The notes beneath the pieces are model-generated. The model was not told the origin of the DNA. It was given only the letters and a program-made list of their open reading frames with translations, and did no database searches. Below, piece by piece: positions 11,749-24,285 of a stretch of DNA of 64,000 bases (positions are counted from its first letter, which is position 1; each line of letters begins with the position of its first letter). This DNA is from Saururus chinensis (Eukaryota > Streptophyta > Magnoliopsida > Piperales > Saururaceae). The stretch covers positions 25,306,995-25,370,994 of the forward strand of contig CP141142.1 of the NCBI GenBank assembly GCA_035235625.1. Direction: 5' to 3'. Position numbers and translations under genes: made by a program.

Positions 11749-12063
11749 TGTCATGTACGCCTACCTAGAGACAACTCTGCCCTGCCCTTGGACTACTTTC
11801 CATTTATAGGACTTACTATGTTAGGACTTTGTCTTACAAAACTTCCATTTTATGATTTGATAAGATATAATCGAGGAGGGAAATTGATTCAGATTGTAAT
11901 AGACTAGCTGAGGGCATGCTAAGTTGGCTGGCATCGTACAGTTGGCATGCCCTCCTAGGGAGTCATGCCCTCCTAAGTTGACTTCTTCTTCCCCTTTCTC
12001 ATATCCTCCCCTTTCCCTCAATTGAAGCTAGGTACCGTTTGTGTTCCAATCCGGGAGACAACA
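11749..12063 (+). repeat. 3' LTR of chromovirus B (315 bp)
   Basis: Starts TGTCATGTAC directly after a purine-rich GTGGAG and ends GAGACAACA. Its last 30 bp resemble the end of the LTR of element A, with GTAC and TTGTG blocks then CCGGG and ACAACA. Divergence between the A and B LTRs is large, consistent with old insertions. Confidence 0.7.
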
Positions 12064-13779
12064 ATGGTTTCCACCTCTCTTTCCCTCTAGGATCTTAGTT
12101 TCCACTCCCTTTTATACTAACTGGAGTCCAAAACCATCAAAACTACCTCATTTTCTAAAACAACCCATGTGTGCATTTATCACCAACAACCCATTGATGT
12201 GTCAATGCCTGCCAACAATGCAAGCGTACCATTGGTAGTTTTGCCTACGTGTTGATGGTCACCGATGACTAAAATGAAAATTTTAATTTATTTAAAAGGA
12301 TGAATTTTCCTCTTGAATACACGGGGTGTTACAAATAGCCACCCTGCATCCATGAGGTCCAAAGGACTTTGGGGGGGTTGAATCACAACCCTATAATGTA
12401 TAGTAGAAGTGTAAGTGGGTTGGCCACTTAAGCACTTGCATATGTATATTTTATTATGTACTAATTGTATATAAATAGTTATCACATTATTCATATAACT
12501 CACTATGTGGGCTTGATGTGACCTTGTGTGGGACAATCATGGATGAGTAGGGGTTGGCCCTCCAGAGGGGTATGGCCACGAGGAGTGTGCCTAGCCCCCT
12601 TTGGCCATCAAGAGCCGACTAGACACACCATATGCACCCTTTAGATCCGCTACGAGTGCTCTCACAATAGCACCTCGTGCCATGAAAATTTGTATGAGTA
12701 TTCAAGGCATGAGGGGTTTTTTTGGGAGCACTCACATGTGAAATTAGTATGAGTTGGACTTGATTATATGAAGAAGAAAAATTACATAGTGTCATCAATC
12801 TCAACTTAACTTTGTATAACTTAAGTAGATAAGTTTTTAATCAAATAGCATTTATAATAAATTTTGTATTTTTAGATAACAACAACTACGTAAGTAATTT
12901 TTTGTTAAAACCCAAATTACCCTTTTTGTTTGATTTTCATCCTCTCCTCTGTTATGCATTTGCTGTCGGAATATGGAAGTGCCGCAACAGAGATGCACCT
13001 CTAGATTCCTCTTGGACTGGAGAGGGATCTCTTCTTTCTTACTTCTTCTCATGTGAGGCTTTCGAATGACACGTGCGAGAGGGAAGGCTGGACTGGTCAA
13101 AGAGGGAGACAAAAAGGCCAAAGTCCAAGCTCATTGTCTATCATAAGATAGTTGCTTCTTGCAACTGACGCCTCTCTTCTTTGTGAAGCAGGCATTCTTC
13201 TTCTACATGCTCTCTTCCTTTCTTCCATGATTATTATGGAGTAGTACTATTTTGCAGTAGCCATGGCCGCATTCTTGGTATGATTCATTAGGTATTTTAT
13301 CTTTCACAGTGGACTTAGGTATGGTTGATTGCTACCCTTTTTTCTATGAACCAATTATGGATTTATTGTAGATACTATTGATAATTGTTGAACTTGTTAT
13401 CTCTATTTGCTTGAATTGTCATCTCGGCCAAAGTATCTCTTTGAATGAATTAGTGGATTTACACTCACATGATAAAACCACTTTCATGTTTTTGTAAAAA
13501 GATAAAAAAATAAGATAATTTATAAATTGTATTCTCATTTTTGTAGGTGAATGAATTATTTCCTTCTTTTCTGTTGCAATTATTACAAGTGTAATGTTGC
13601 TATATGACTTCCACATTCTTCCACCTATAAGGACTTTATTCAATTGATTTGAAATGGATTGAGACAATTAAATGCTAATTTTCTTACTTTATCTTTCTCC
13701 TTTCCTAATCATTCGGATTATATGCTTGAGAATAATGATGATTTGTATAATTGCTTCTTCCTTGCTTTTGAATTAGGCA
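12064..13779. other. Intergenic DNA, nothing recognised
   Basis: No convincing ORF, RNA gene or repeat boundary. The small ORFs on both strands have no recognisable motif. Part of 13130-13780 may be the 5' flank of the MuDR-type element that follows, but terminal inverted repeats could not be found by eye. Confidence 0.4.
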
Positions 13780-15117
13780 AAAAAAAGTTTATGTATCTAT
13801 TGTTGATACCTCAAAGATTCTTCTTCGCCATGGTGAAAGTAGGGTGCAAGGTGTTAATTTGTTATCTACTAGTATGCAAAGTAGTAATGATACGTTGTTT
13901 TTTGAGTCAATTATTGATGAAGAGCATGATCTGATTTCTATTACTTCCTCAAATAAAGGTAAATAAGTTTTTACTAAGAAATGGTGTGATGAAATTAAAT
14001 ATGTTGGACAAAAGTTTGAAAGAGGTGTTCAAGATTTTAGTCATTCTCTATGTCATTATGTTGTTGAAGTTGGTTTTGAATTTAAGTATTTCTATAATGG
14101 GCTTAATAAGGTTACAGTTGAATGCAAATATAAGGACATCATTGGTTGTTAGTGGTATGTTCATGTTACAATAGATTGTGAAAATGATTTTTTCTATATA
14201 TATATATTTTAAACAGTGTTCACACTTGTGGTATGATTATTCATAAGAATAAGAATTTGAGAATGTCTGCTAATGTTGTGTCCAAACAATTATTGGATCA
14301 AGTTAAGAGTAACCCCCTTATTTGTCCAATGGATGTGGTAAAGCATTTTGACACAAATTATGAAATTGATATTTCTTATCAACTTGCATTTAGGAGTGTT
14401 CAAGGTTGAAGTGAGTTATTTGGAAATAATTCTAAATCTTATGAACAACTTTCTCAATATCATTATGTTTGCATCATCTGAAGAATAATTTGAAAGATAA
14501 GTTAAAAAGGACAACCAAAGAAATTCCCTAAAAATATGGTAAAATTGTTCAAAGATTGTGTATATACTGCAAAACCATCACGCTTCAATAGGTTGTTGGA
14601 TGATTTGAAAAAAGAGGGTGGACAACAAGTCAAAGATTTCTTAGATGATTTGTTAAATGACAGTTGGACAAATACTTATTTTAAAGGTAAACATTATGGT
14701 GAGATGTTTTCCAATGTTGCAGAGAATTTTAATGGATGAATTGAAAAAGAAAGGCACCTTCCTATTACTTAAATGATCAACGAAATAAGGGGGAAAATGA
14801 TGAACATGATGCATGATCATAGGATGGAAGCAAAGAGATGGACTGGTTTTCTCTGTCTAGAAATTGATAAAAGGTTGAATAAAAATATAAAGTATGGCTC
14901 AGTTTGGAGAGTATCATGTTCTAGTGAGGATGTTTATGAAGTAATGTCTCCTTATCCTACTACAATTTTTATTAACAACCGTTGTTACTCTTATCATCAA
15001 TGGCAGATAAATGGTTTCCTTTGTGTACATGCTTTAACAACATTGATGAAGAGTGGTAAGGACATTCATTCTTATTTTGAACAATATTTCACAAAAAGTG
15101 GTTTCAGAAGTCTTACA
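13780..15117 (+). pseudogene. MuDR-type (MULE) transposase pseudogene without its DDE core
   Basis: In order: a MuDR DNA-binding-like region at about 13965-14400 (KYVGQKFERGVQDFSH, GFEFKYFYNGLNKVTVECK, CGMIIH.NKNLRMSANVVS), which ends near SYEQLSQ at about 14455. The sequence then jumps to CLHHLKNNLKDKLKRTTKEI, a block that lies after the catalytic DDE core in MULE transposases. The core of well over 100 residues is therefore deleted. Downstream come VKLFKDCVYTAKPSRFNRLL, NVAENFN, RHLPIT and a SWIM-like finger YSYHQWQINGFLCVHALTTL, whose second Cys is a Tyr. Stops and frameshifts are scattered. Family role: cut-and-paste transposition; inactive here. Confidence 0.85.
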
Positions 15118-16801
15118 TGATGACAATCAACCTTGTTCCTACTATTGAAAGTGAGGTCCAAACTACAAATGAAGTTTCTATATTACCTCCACTATCTAAA
15201 AGGAAAAATAGTTGTTGTTTTGGCAAAATTATATTTTGTCTCTTGGAAACCGAGATAGAAGTAATGGTGATCAATGCTCTATGGTCTTAAATTTCCTCGA
15301 GAGTTTGCTCTCTTGTTGAAACAAATACTATACTTTGACCATTACACACGGCTGTTGGCACATGAACTAAACATGTTCCAAGACAAAAGGATAAGAATTG
15401 TATCAGATAGTAGAATGAGCGGCCAGAATCAATTCAAGTGATAAATGGGATGTTGAATCTTTTGCACTGATTCCTTATTTTCTTACATATATTTGTAAAT
15501 ATAATCATATGAAGTGTTTTTGGGATAGTTTTCTTGCATATATTTCCTGGTAGCTAGATGTAAAAAATATTATGTATAGAGAGACATCTACCAAAGAAAA
15601 ATGGGGGTTATTTTTTTCTTGGATTTTGAGCATTGTTAGCCAATATTCCAGCATCTAGTTGTATGGCATATGCATAGATTTGAGCAGCAGTTTATGCCCT
15701 TAATAATGACAATTGTAGAAGTCCTACTCTCCGAGACTTGCTACTAAATGATCTATTTTTATTGTTCTTCCAAGAAATGCTATTCATTGCCTTAAGGATC
15801 ACCATATTGAACATCGAAAATATGTAGGCTGGGCAGAAATTTGTTCTCTTCATTAGAGCTTTTGAGAAGCAATAACTATGATATGGATTCTGTTATGTAA
15901 CAATTTCATATTCAGGCGACCTACGAACTCAACTTTAAGAAGGCTTGTTCTTTAAATTTAATTTTTAATTCAACCTGAACTTGATTCATTAATGCATGGT
16001 ATAAAGAGCTTGTGCTTGTTAAATGAAGTTGTGATTAGCCCCTAGGTAAAAAATGGCTATTTTTCTTCATTGCATGCACCCGCACTTTGAGACACATGTT
16101 ATTGGTATTAAGAGCTTAAATTTGAAAACTATAATTAAATTCTATTATTTAAATTATCATAAAAGTGTAAGGCATTAACCAAATTAAATGTTATAGAATT
16201 TTAAAAATTTAATAACGTATTTTCACGGGACAGCTATGATAGTGTTGTGGCATAAAAATGAAGAGTAAAAAGTGCTTCTAAAAATTTTAAATTTCTTCAC
16301 CTGATATAGTAACTTCTAAATACAAATTTTCAAAGAATTCATTATTAATCAAAATAAATAATATAAAAGCGATGTATGTATTGACAATTATTAATCAATT
16401 TGAACTAAAAAAAGAAAATAAAAAGAATACCAATTAAATGTAAACATTAAATTAAATTAAAAAGTTGAATCAATGTATTTAAATTGGTTCTTTACAACTT
16501 TTCTTGTTATGATGACCAACTTTTTCACATCTTCCACATGTCATCTTCCTTGGTATATGCTCACCACGAGAACGTATTTGCTTTTTTTTCGGCAATCTCC
16601 ATATATAAATTATGCGAGAAGGGCATTCATATTTGTTAAATTACAATCTAGAACATATGATACAAAATCACATCTATTCCGAATTTGGGAAATAAAATAG
16701 CTTGTAACAAAAAAGGAATTCTTAAAACTTTCTTTTACTAAAAGAGTCATTGAAGAGAAAAAATTTACATGAACAAGAAAACATATTAAAGAGTTTCTCA
16801 C
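15118..16801. other. Intergenic AT-rich DNA, nothing recognised
   Basis: No ORF with a recognisable motif on either strand. This interval may contain the right end of the MULE and the deleted 3' exons of the kinase fragment that follows on the minus strand. I could not find further kinase exons here. Confidence 0.35.
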
Positions 16802-17163
16802 CTATATGGATGAAAACATTTTTTCCAAGTCTCTAGCAAATGCTTTAGCATCTACATCCTTGTTTGTTGCACCCATCTGAATTAATGAAGAAGGCATTAC
16901 ATCATATTCTTATTTTACAAAAGATGCTAAAAATATCTCCATAGCAGCCCATGTTTTGGGGGATATGCGCCCAACAATTCCTACAATAATCATGATTGAA
17001 AATCAAATTCAATAAGGAAGAACTCCTAAAGGACAAAATAGCTTATAGGCCTCAATTGGATATACCAAAATCAAGAAACCCAACACGGCCATCGCGCAAT
17101 AACCACAAGTTTCCTGCATGTACATCTGCATGAAAGCTCTCACAGGCAAGCAAACTTCCAAAC
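16802..17163 (-). pseudogene. ABC1K/aarF-domain kinase, two-exon fragment (ABC1K9-like)
   Basis: Exon A (17066-17163, minus) follows an acceptor TGTAG and reads [19 protein letters not shown] then [13 protein letters not shown]. It holds the HADVHAGN catalytic-loop equivalent and the DFG motif of UbiB/ABC1 kinases. Exon B (16802-16980) joins in phase (DFG|IVGRISPKTWAAMEIFLASF) and continues through MGATNKDVDAKAFARDLEKM. I match it to the plastid-type aarF kinase represented by Arabidopsis At5g05200. Exon B has two in-frame stops, at the K-*-EYD position and at the last codon before the donor (TAG for CAG). The remaining exons are absent nearby. It is a dead copy or captured fragment; the family acts in plastid lipid/quinone metabolism. 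Confidence 0.82.
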
Positions 17164-18204
17164 CTACATTAAGCATATATGTACTACAATGAATTACATT
17201 CTTTACCATTTTATCTATTGGTTTATCTCTTTCTATAGTTAAAATAGAAATTATCACAATATGAGACATGCTAGTGCTAATGCAATCTCATTGTTTAACA
17301 TGACACATAATTAAAAAATTTAACAACATCAAGGCACCATATTAAACTCATCTAATATAGCACATGTGGCTCTTTACAAATAAAAAATTACTTAAATTTA
17401 GAAAAAAATTCCATGACAAAAGAGATAATAATAATAGAAACAGGAATATCCAAAGTGTTGATTTATGAAGCTTACAGTGAGTGCTCATATAAACAACAGG
17501 CAGTGATAATTTTCATGCCTTTCTTTCCAAGAACTTCAAGAGAAGTATTTAAATAGGATACAAAGCAACTCTAGATATTGGAAATGGAAAAAACTTGCAA
17601 CATCCAAGTAGCTAGAGTATATTGAACATTACTTTGCAAGGTCAAGAAGAAGGTTATTATGATCATGGTAGCAAGCACCACTGACCATCATATAACATTA
17701 ACAGTGGCCATGCTACAATGGATTAAGTATTTTTCTACCAAGTGACCCATAGTAAAGTAGGCATTTGTTAGATGCACATTCACATTTGTTGTTGTATGTT
17801 CAGAATGAATTCAGGATAATCAAATTTGATAATGTCATTATTTAACTAATCTGTATAAAATGCATGAATTGTTGCATGGTGCCAAAACAGCTACCATATA
17901 AGAAAGATATATAATTTATTTGAACACCAATGGATTAACCTTTCCTAAAAATTGAAGCATCCACTGGGACCTACCACACATTAAGTGTCATTATGTGACT
18001 TAGCTCTGGATTAGGAACAAGTGATTTTATAGAGTCCAAATTAGGAACTCCATACAGTCTCTCCATGGTCAAGAATTGCCTAGTACAATGGCGATACATT
18101 GTGGGAGCTTTAGCCTGACTTGTGAGCCCCATATCTTTCGTATCTCTCTTCTTGCTGTGATTCTGTTAAGGACAGATCCTTTTTTAACTTATGGAGTTCC
18201 TCAA

Positions 18205-18669
18205 TCAATAATTCATTTCCCTGATCTTGTATGCATCATTCAATCTCTTCTGGAGTTCCTCAATCAACAATTCCTTTTTGACAACTAGCCTCACCATCCT
18301 CCCCATTTGCTTACCCACCCAAATCCTCCTATGTTGCAATGAATAAGCAAAACCCTTGAGTTCATCTGATGCTTCTTGAATTGCTATGTGCTCATAAGCA
18401 AGAACATCATAAACATTACAAGCTAAACTGTCCCACTCTTCTATCAGCAACCTTAGTTTTGCATTTCTCTCCTCTACTATTCCATGTAGTAGTTTATTCT
18501 CCTCCCTTACCTCCATCTCTTTTCTACTAAGCTCATCAACTTGTTGCTGAACCGTAGTAAGCTCTTCTTGCAGGCAAACAACAACCTCTACAGTTTCAGC
18601 CTCCACACTGAGCTGGTGAAGCTCCAAAAAACTGGCAAAGCATGGGGAGTAATTCAGGTATTTCATCAA
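18205..18669 (-). pseudogene. Coiled-coil protein fragment, 154 codons, unidentified
   Basis: An open frame rich in E, L, K and R with heptad-like spacing (QQQVDELSRKEMEVREENKL, RLVVKKELLIEELQKRLNDA). Just upstream on the same strand another frame gives MEEKLESMIEFDEIPELLPM, which suggests a frameshift in a once longer reading frame. No catalytic motif is seen. The C-terminal helix is loosely reminiscent of plant kinesin-12 tails, but this is a weak impression. It lies between the kinase fragment and the Ulp1-like gene, all on the minus strand. Not recognised; probably a gene fragment. Confidence 0.45.
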
Positions 18670-20439
18670 ATTCTATCATAGATTCAAGTTTCTCTTCCAT
18701 TTTCTCAAAATTGAATGCAATAAATTTTGGGGGTGCACCAATTAATGAGCTGTACCAATTTAGCATTTGAGATTCTACCTACTATAATTGTGAGAGCTAG
18801 CAATATGAGTTTAAAACTTAGAACAAACAAGAAAAATTGAGTTTGTAGTCAACGAAGCAAAGAAAACTGTAATTAGCAAGAATGACATTTTGCACAACAC
18901 ACAAAGTGAAATAAAAACAGTTTATGAAAATTTGAAAAGGGATAAGAGTCGGAAAGGAAGGTGGTGAACAATGCAGTAATTAAAGTACATCAATACCATG
19001 ATTTCATGCATTTCCTCCTTAAGGAGATATAACTGATAACAAATAATACTACTCTAAGTGTTACAAAGTGCTCATGTTTACCTTTATGACTAGGATTTGA
19101 AACATCATTTTTCTCCTTTAATTGCCTCACTTCCTATTTATTTGGAGTAACAATGAATATTAAGAACAATCATGATTCAATCTCAGTAGTCAAATTTTAA
19201 AAAATAATCAATAAAATATTATAGATGATCTTAATTATATATGTCTATCAAGCCAAGCATTCACTTAAAAGTAGCTGAAATAAACTGAGCTGGGCTCATT
19301 TATTAGAATTCACTGAAACTAAACTACTAACCTTTTCATGTCTTCACATGTAATGTCCCCACATGCTTATAGTGTTTTAAGAGTTTTAGACAAACCAATA
19401 TCTAACACAAATTCCTCAATCATTTCTAGCTCTAAACTACCTTACTTCTTCCTTGTACATTTTAAACATAAATTTTTCATGATTATTTACAATCTCATCC
19501 ATATAACGGCACATAAAAACCCCACAATCTAGCCTGCAATTAATTAATTTAATAGCATGATCATACTATTTTATAAATTTACTAAAATTTGGGGACCAAT
19601 AATAAGAACTTTTTTAAAACTTACGAATTTGGGTATTGTTGTAGAATATTTTCCACTTCGGTAAAAGTTGATTACATTTCTTGGGATGAGAATGGGTCTT
19701 TCAATGCTTGAAGCTCATATGATTTGATGTGATCCAATTGTACCAACATAATCATTTTTATATGTCAAGCTAATATTTTGGTAAATATCATTTTAATATA
19801 CAAGAATATAAACAATGCTAGGTTTGTTTAACATTTACATAAATAATACTAACAAAAGTCAATGCAATTGCTTTGAAGGTATCATACATTCCATATTTTG
19901 GCCTCATAAAGTTGGAATGTTTCCAATGGCTTTCATGGGTATCATAAACAAGCAAATGCCAATGACCCATAAATGAACCATCCTTTCAAAGTATATTTAA
20001 ACGTATTGAAAACGTATGATACTGAGCAAGTTGGTTGACTTTATAGTGCTTGAACAAAAGAGCTCTTGCAGTTCTTTTTGTTTTTTTACAATGAAGTCGT
20101 GTATCAATTTGATGAAATAATAGTTAGTAAATTAAAGATTTTAAAAAATAATAGAAATAATTATAAAAGTATTATCAACTACTGATATGAATTTGTAGAA
20201 GAGCATGTTCATGCTACTTGACAGTATAATGAATATCTATTAACTTATAGAAAAATGTTTGAACAACATGATCATTCAACTCAATACTAGGCCCTTTTTA
20301 AAAGGAAATTGTAAGCCATAGAAAAAGGGCTTAGTATATTCAACCCAAATTGTTAGGCATTACATCAGTTAACATACACGCTAAAATTTATAAGTAAAAA
20401 ACATAATATTAAACAAATAACTACTCACAAAATACAATG
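18670..20439. other. AT-rich intergenic or intronic DNA, nothing recognised
   Basis: Low-complexity, AT-rich sequence without a supported exon. The C-terminal catalytic part of the Ulp1-like gene would be expected somewhere here on the minus strand, but I could not find His/Asp/Cys motif blocks. Confidence 0.3.
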
Positions 20440-21929
20440 AGCTATAGAAGACATATTCGTCAATTGACTCTTCCTTTTCCTTTTTTCTCTTTAATATTTT
20501 AAAAAAAGAATCAATGACCTGTCATATATTTTTCAAAATTTTCATTAGTCATAAATTTTATTATTTATATAAATAAGAGAAACCAATTTTCAACTTACAT
20601 TATTACCAATTTCTTGGTCATTTGCAATTTGATCAAAGTCACCTAAAGTGACATTTACTCCGTCTTTATCACAGCTCCAAATGATTGATCTGCAATTAAA
20701 TGAAAAAATTAGTAACACAATTAAATTCATAAACAATGATCTTAAAAAACTAAGCGTTGTACTGATTAACTCACGATAGGTCTCTAATTTTATTCATTTC
20801 ATCAATCTTCATTTTCTCATCCATTTTCACATACTTCCATACCTTTCCTTTGAATCCTTTCTTATTTTGCCCTATTGGTTGATCTTCATTTGTCTTTCTC
20901 CTTTTACTGATATTGGGGTAAATATGGACTGTGTCTTCTTTTAATTTTTTGTTTAACCTCCCTGTCCAATTCTTTACCCTATCAACCATTGAGCTTGGTG
21001 TCATATGTGGTTTAGCTAGTTGAGGTATAGAAGTTGTTTGTTTTGTGGAGTTGGCCTCTTAATTCCTGACTGCTGCTTCTCAAAATTATTTGTAAAGGCA
21101 ATGACATCTATAGAAGCTTGTAGTATCTCTATATGTTCTTAATACTTCCTATTTTCTTCTGTCTTAATTGCCAATTGTCTCTAAAGCAATTCGTTTTCTT
21201 CTTTTTCCATTACCATTTGATTAAATTCTTCTTGAAACTACCTTTCATGCTTTGTTTCTCTTTCTTCCATCTTCTTTATCTTCATTATCAAATGATATAG
21301 TTCAATTTCAAGTTTTTCTTTTGCTTCTTTTCCAATTTGTCCTTCTCATAAGGCAATTTTTTCTTCTCAGCAAATAATATTTCATTGTCCTCCTCAAGAA
21401 ATGCAATTAAGCTATATTGCTATATTTATCATCGTTTTCCAATTCATCTCCCATTCTTTTCAAGTTTTCTTTCAATCTTTCAATTTTGACTTCAGCTTGT
21501 TTTCTTGCTTCTTCACTTTTCTTCTTCTCAGAAGCAAGATGTTTCTTTTCTTCCTCAAGTACTAATATCTTTGCTCTACTGCTTTTCAATTCTTGCTAAA
21601 GTTTCCTTTTTCCTTCATTCAAAATATTTATTTCAACAATATTTATACAATCAATAAGCGTAGTATCTACAAAAAGAATAAATAAACTTTAGAAGAAATA
21701 CAAGACATATAATATAGTGTATTTCAGTGAATAAGATACAACTACATGGTCCTTATATATGCCTATAACATGAAAAATCAACAAACTAAATACATCATTT
21801 AAATAAAGAAACAAATATAAAAATCATGTAAAACTTAGAAATTGGAGACAACACGATAATGTTGCCTATGAATGTTCTTTAAAAAAAAAAAACATTACGT
21901 GTGTTTTGAAGTCATCCAATTTGGGGAAC

Positions 21930-22300
21930 TTCATCTTTTATTGAATCTGTATATTGCTCTTCTTCACTATCTTCTATATTTACAAATGAAATTTCTTCCT
22001 CTTGCTCTTCTTCTATTCTTATAGAATCAAAAGAATTAACATCTTCTTCTATTCCTACAACAGAAGAATAATCTAGCTCTCCTTCTTCTTCCTCTTCTTC
22101 TATTCCTATAGAATCAAATGATGAATCATTGGTTGTCTTTCTTCTTCTTCTTCTTCCTCTTCTTTTATTCCTACAGAATCAAAAAATGAATCATCTTGCT
22201 ATCTTTCTTCTTCTTCTTCTTCCTCTTCATCTTCCTCATGTTGAGAAAAAAAATGAACTTCAAGGTCGGTTCTTTGTAACCGACCATTCAACACCTACAT
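21930..22300 (-). repeat. Coding minisatellite: acidic DSFDSIGI-Glu repeats
   Basis: On the minus strand the frame repeats a unit like DSFDSIGIEEEEEEE about four times; on the plus strand this shows as CTTCTTCTTC-rich blocks separated by ATTCCTATAGAATCAAA-like words. It lies in the acidic part of the Ulp1-like gene and probably arose by replication slippage. Confidence 0.7.
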
Positions 22301-23021
22301 TTAGACACAATATGTTAAACCTTTAATCCATGAAAATTATCATCTAAAAAATAACTTATTAATATCATGTCAATATTTTTTACCTCATGATCTTGTATGC
22401 TTTCAAGATACACTCTTCCAAATTTCTTGCTCATTTGTTAAAGTCGCTAGTTTACTATACGAGGTATGCAATCAACCTCTTGCACCTCATCTTCTGGGAC
22501 TGTTTTCACCTTTTCTTGAATGAGAGTTGTATGCTCACAAAACCAATACTACAAAAATATGTTATCATTGTTAGTTTCTCATACAAATAATTATACATAA
22601 ATAAATATTTTAAATAATATATTTTTCTTACCATAATGCTTTTTGACATCCTCCGATATTTTTCTTTGCTTCAAAATTTGTTGATATGGAAGAAATCAAT
22701 TTGTTGGCAATAATTGTTGGCTATTTGTAATTAGTCATGTCTTCAATGTTTTCAATGACTCTTATATATGACCAATTCACTTGAGTTCCTCTTGAAGGAA
22801 AAAAAAAGTGCAACTAATATGTACAAACTGAATCCTCCTTTTCTTGTCGACTTAATCAAAATAAGTTTTCTCGAATAACATCACCAATTATTTTTATTGT
22901 CAGAGAATCTTTTCCATATATGTCTTCTGGGGAAACCCTTTGTACAAATGATGTGTTGGGTTTTCATTTACTAACTATGTTAAAGAGTTTCCCCCTTCCC
23001 ATTGGAATTCCAAAAATAATA

Positions 23022-23235
23022 GACACATCATATTCTATGAATTCAAGCAGTCTTCTTCCTATTTTGATTGTAGGCTGAAATGTGTCTAATTTTTTTTCCA
23101 AAATTTGATCATATTTTTTGCAATCACTGACACATCATATTCTGTGAATTCAAGCAGTCTTCTTCCTATTTTGATTGTAGGCTGAAATGTGTCTAATTTT
23201 TTTTCCAAAATTTGATCATATTTTTTGCAATCACT
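23022..23235. repeat. 107-bp tandem duplication, nearly identical copies
   Basis: GACACATCATATTCT starts at 23022 and again at 23129; the following ~100 bp are the same apart from one A/G difference (CTATGAATT / CTGTGAATT). The unit lies inside the N-terminal region of the Ulp1-like gene. 107 is not a multiple of 3, so it also shifts that frame. Confidence 0.95.
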
Positions 23236-23619
23236 AGCTATTATTTTTCCATGTAAAAAAGCTCTGACAATTCCTCATAAGGGGGTTCTTCTTCTTCTTA
23301 ATAACTCTATTCTTTCATTATCAAAGGAACCAATAGTTTCTTCTAAAACAGTGCACAATGCTTGTAGGTTGCTTTTGAATTGCACCATGACTATAATCAA
23401 AGACACAAATTTATACTTAATTTATAAATAAAATAGTAGAACAAAAATAACAATAAGATCACCAAAATTAGTTAATTCAATCATTAGAAAAAAGTACAAG
23501 CACTAATCCTCTTTTGAAATAAAGTAAACTCATTAACATACATCAATTACAGTAAAAAATAACATCTTTTGCTCCAAAACAATTTTACTTTCAATATAAT
23601 ACTAAGAGGAGATCAATTG

Positions 23620-23895
23620 CACCATGCTGCCCTTTGAAATCTAGTTGAAATTGTAGGGCAACGCGATCATGCTACCCTTTGAAAGATAGTTGAATTGCAA
23701 GGCAGCATGATCATGCTAACCTCTGAAAGACAATTGAAATTGCAAGGTAACATGATCATGCTGGCCTTTGAAATCCAATTAAAATTGTATGGAAACATGA
23801 TCATGCTGCCATTTGAAATCTAGTTGATCATGCTGCCCTTTGAAATTCAGTTACGAAAATGAAAATGCAAGGTAGTATGATCATGTTGCACCTAT
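23620..23895. repeat. ~45-bp minisatellite around GATCATGCTGCC
   Basis: The word GATCATGCT(G/A)(C/G)C with CTTTGAAA recurs at about 23621, 23665, 23709, 23754, 23799 and 23826, with a last partial match at 23880. Spacing is about 45 bp and one short unit is 27 bp. Units differ by point changes, so the array is not recent. Confidence 0.85.
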
Positions 23896-24285
23896 TATAT
23901 ACCTCTATTTGGGATAAATCTCAAACTCAATAAACAATAGCTAGTAAAAAAACTTAAATGCAAACAAACTAACAGATCTAGCAGACAATCAAGGCGATTT
24001 GAAATCAACCAAAAATGAAAACAACATAATCGTTCAAAATAAAACAATTTATAAAAAGACAATAGATACATACATTAAAATCCCCCTCAAGAAAAAGAAA
24101 AAGACCTCTGCATTGTAATGGAGTAATGGAAAAAAGTGCAAAAATCTGTGTGACATACTTGGTAGAATGGATTCTAGGGCAACAACTACTGAATGACTAT
24201 CGAATAGTGGCACTGGAATGTGGAGAAGAAATATGCCGGAGGACTAAAAAGAGAATCGCCGAAGGATGGAGGAGCAAATTGCTAG

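Larger units (their letters stand above)
9725..12063 (+). mobile_element. Ty3/gypsy chromovirus copy B, 5'-truncated
   Basis: The same family as element A: the integrase segments align almost residue for residue (AKLYVREVAKLHGMP in both). Homology starts only at the end of RT (FLGLTGYYRCFISQYGSIASPL), so gag, protease and most of RT are absent. The element runs through RNase H, integrase and a chromodomain-like tail into a 315-bp 3' LTR. Sequence upstream of about 9725 is not recognisably part of it. Confidence 0.82.
20440..23440 (-). pseudogene. Degenerate Ulp1-like (C48 peptidase-type) multi-exon gene, transposon-associated
   Basis: Reading the minus strand from high to low coordinates: an N-terminal block at about 23430-22620 (VQFKSNLQALCTVLEETIG, then FGIPMGRGKLFNIVS-like, NWSYIRVIENIEDM); an acidic Glu-rich segment with repeats at 22300-21930; a coiled coil at 21589-21407 (RAKILVLEEEKKHLASEKKK); an exon ending at 20775 (RVKNWTGRLNKKLKED, KMKIDEMNKIRDLS). 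Exon 20599-20689 has clear splice sites (IIWSCDKDGVNVTLGDFDQI) and leads to one from about 20518 (VIDSFFKILKRKKEKEESID, EYVFYSSLYF). The last two resemble the start of a Ulp1 peptidase domain. Stops interrupt several exons and the catalytic triad is not seen. Such genes are often carried by MULEs. Confidence 0.55.

Noticed and set aside
18205..18669. Calling the coiled-coil ORF a kinesin-12
   Set aside because: Only loose similarity of the heptad region was felt; there is no motor domain or specific motif, so it is left unidentified.
23620..23895. Regularly spaced repeats that could suggest a CRISPR array
   Set aside because: Units are contiguous and degenerate with no unique spacers, and the DNA is clearly plant nuclear.
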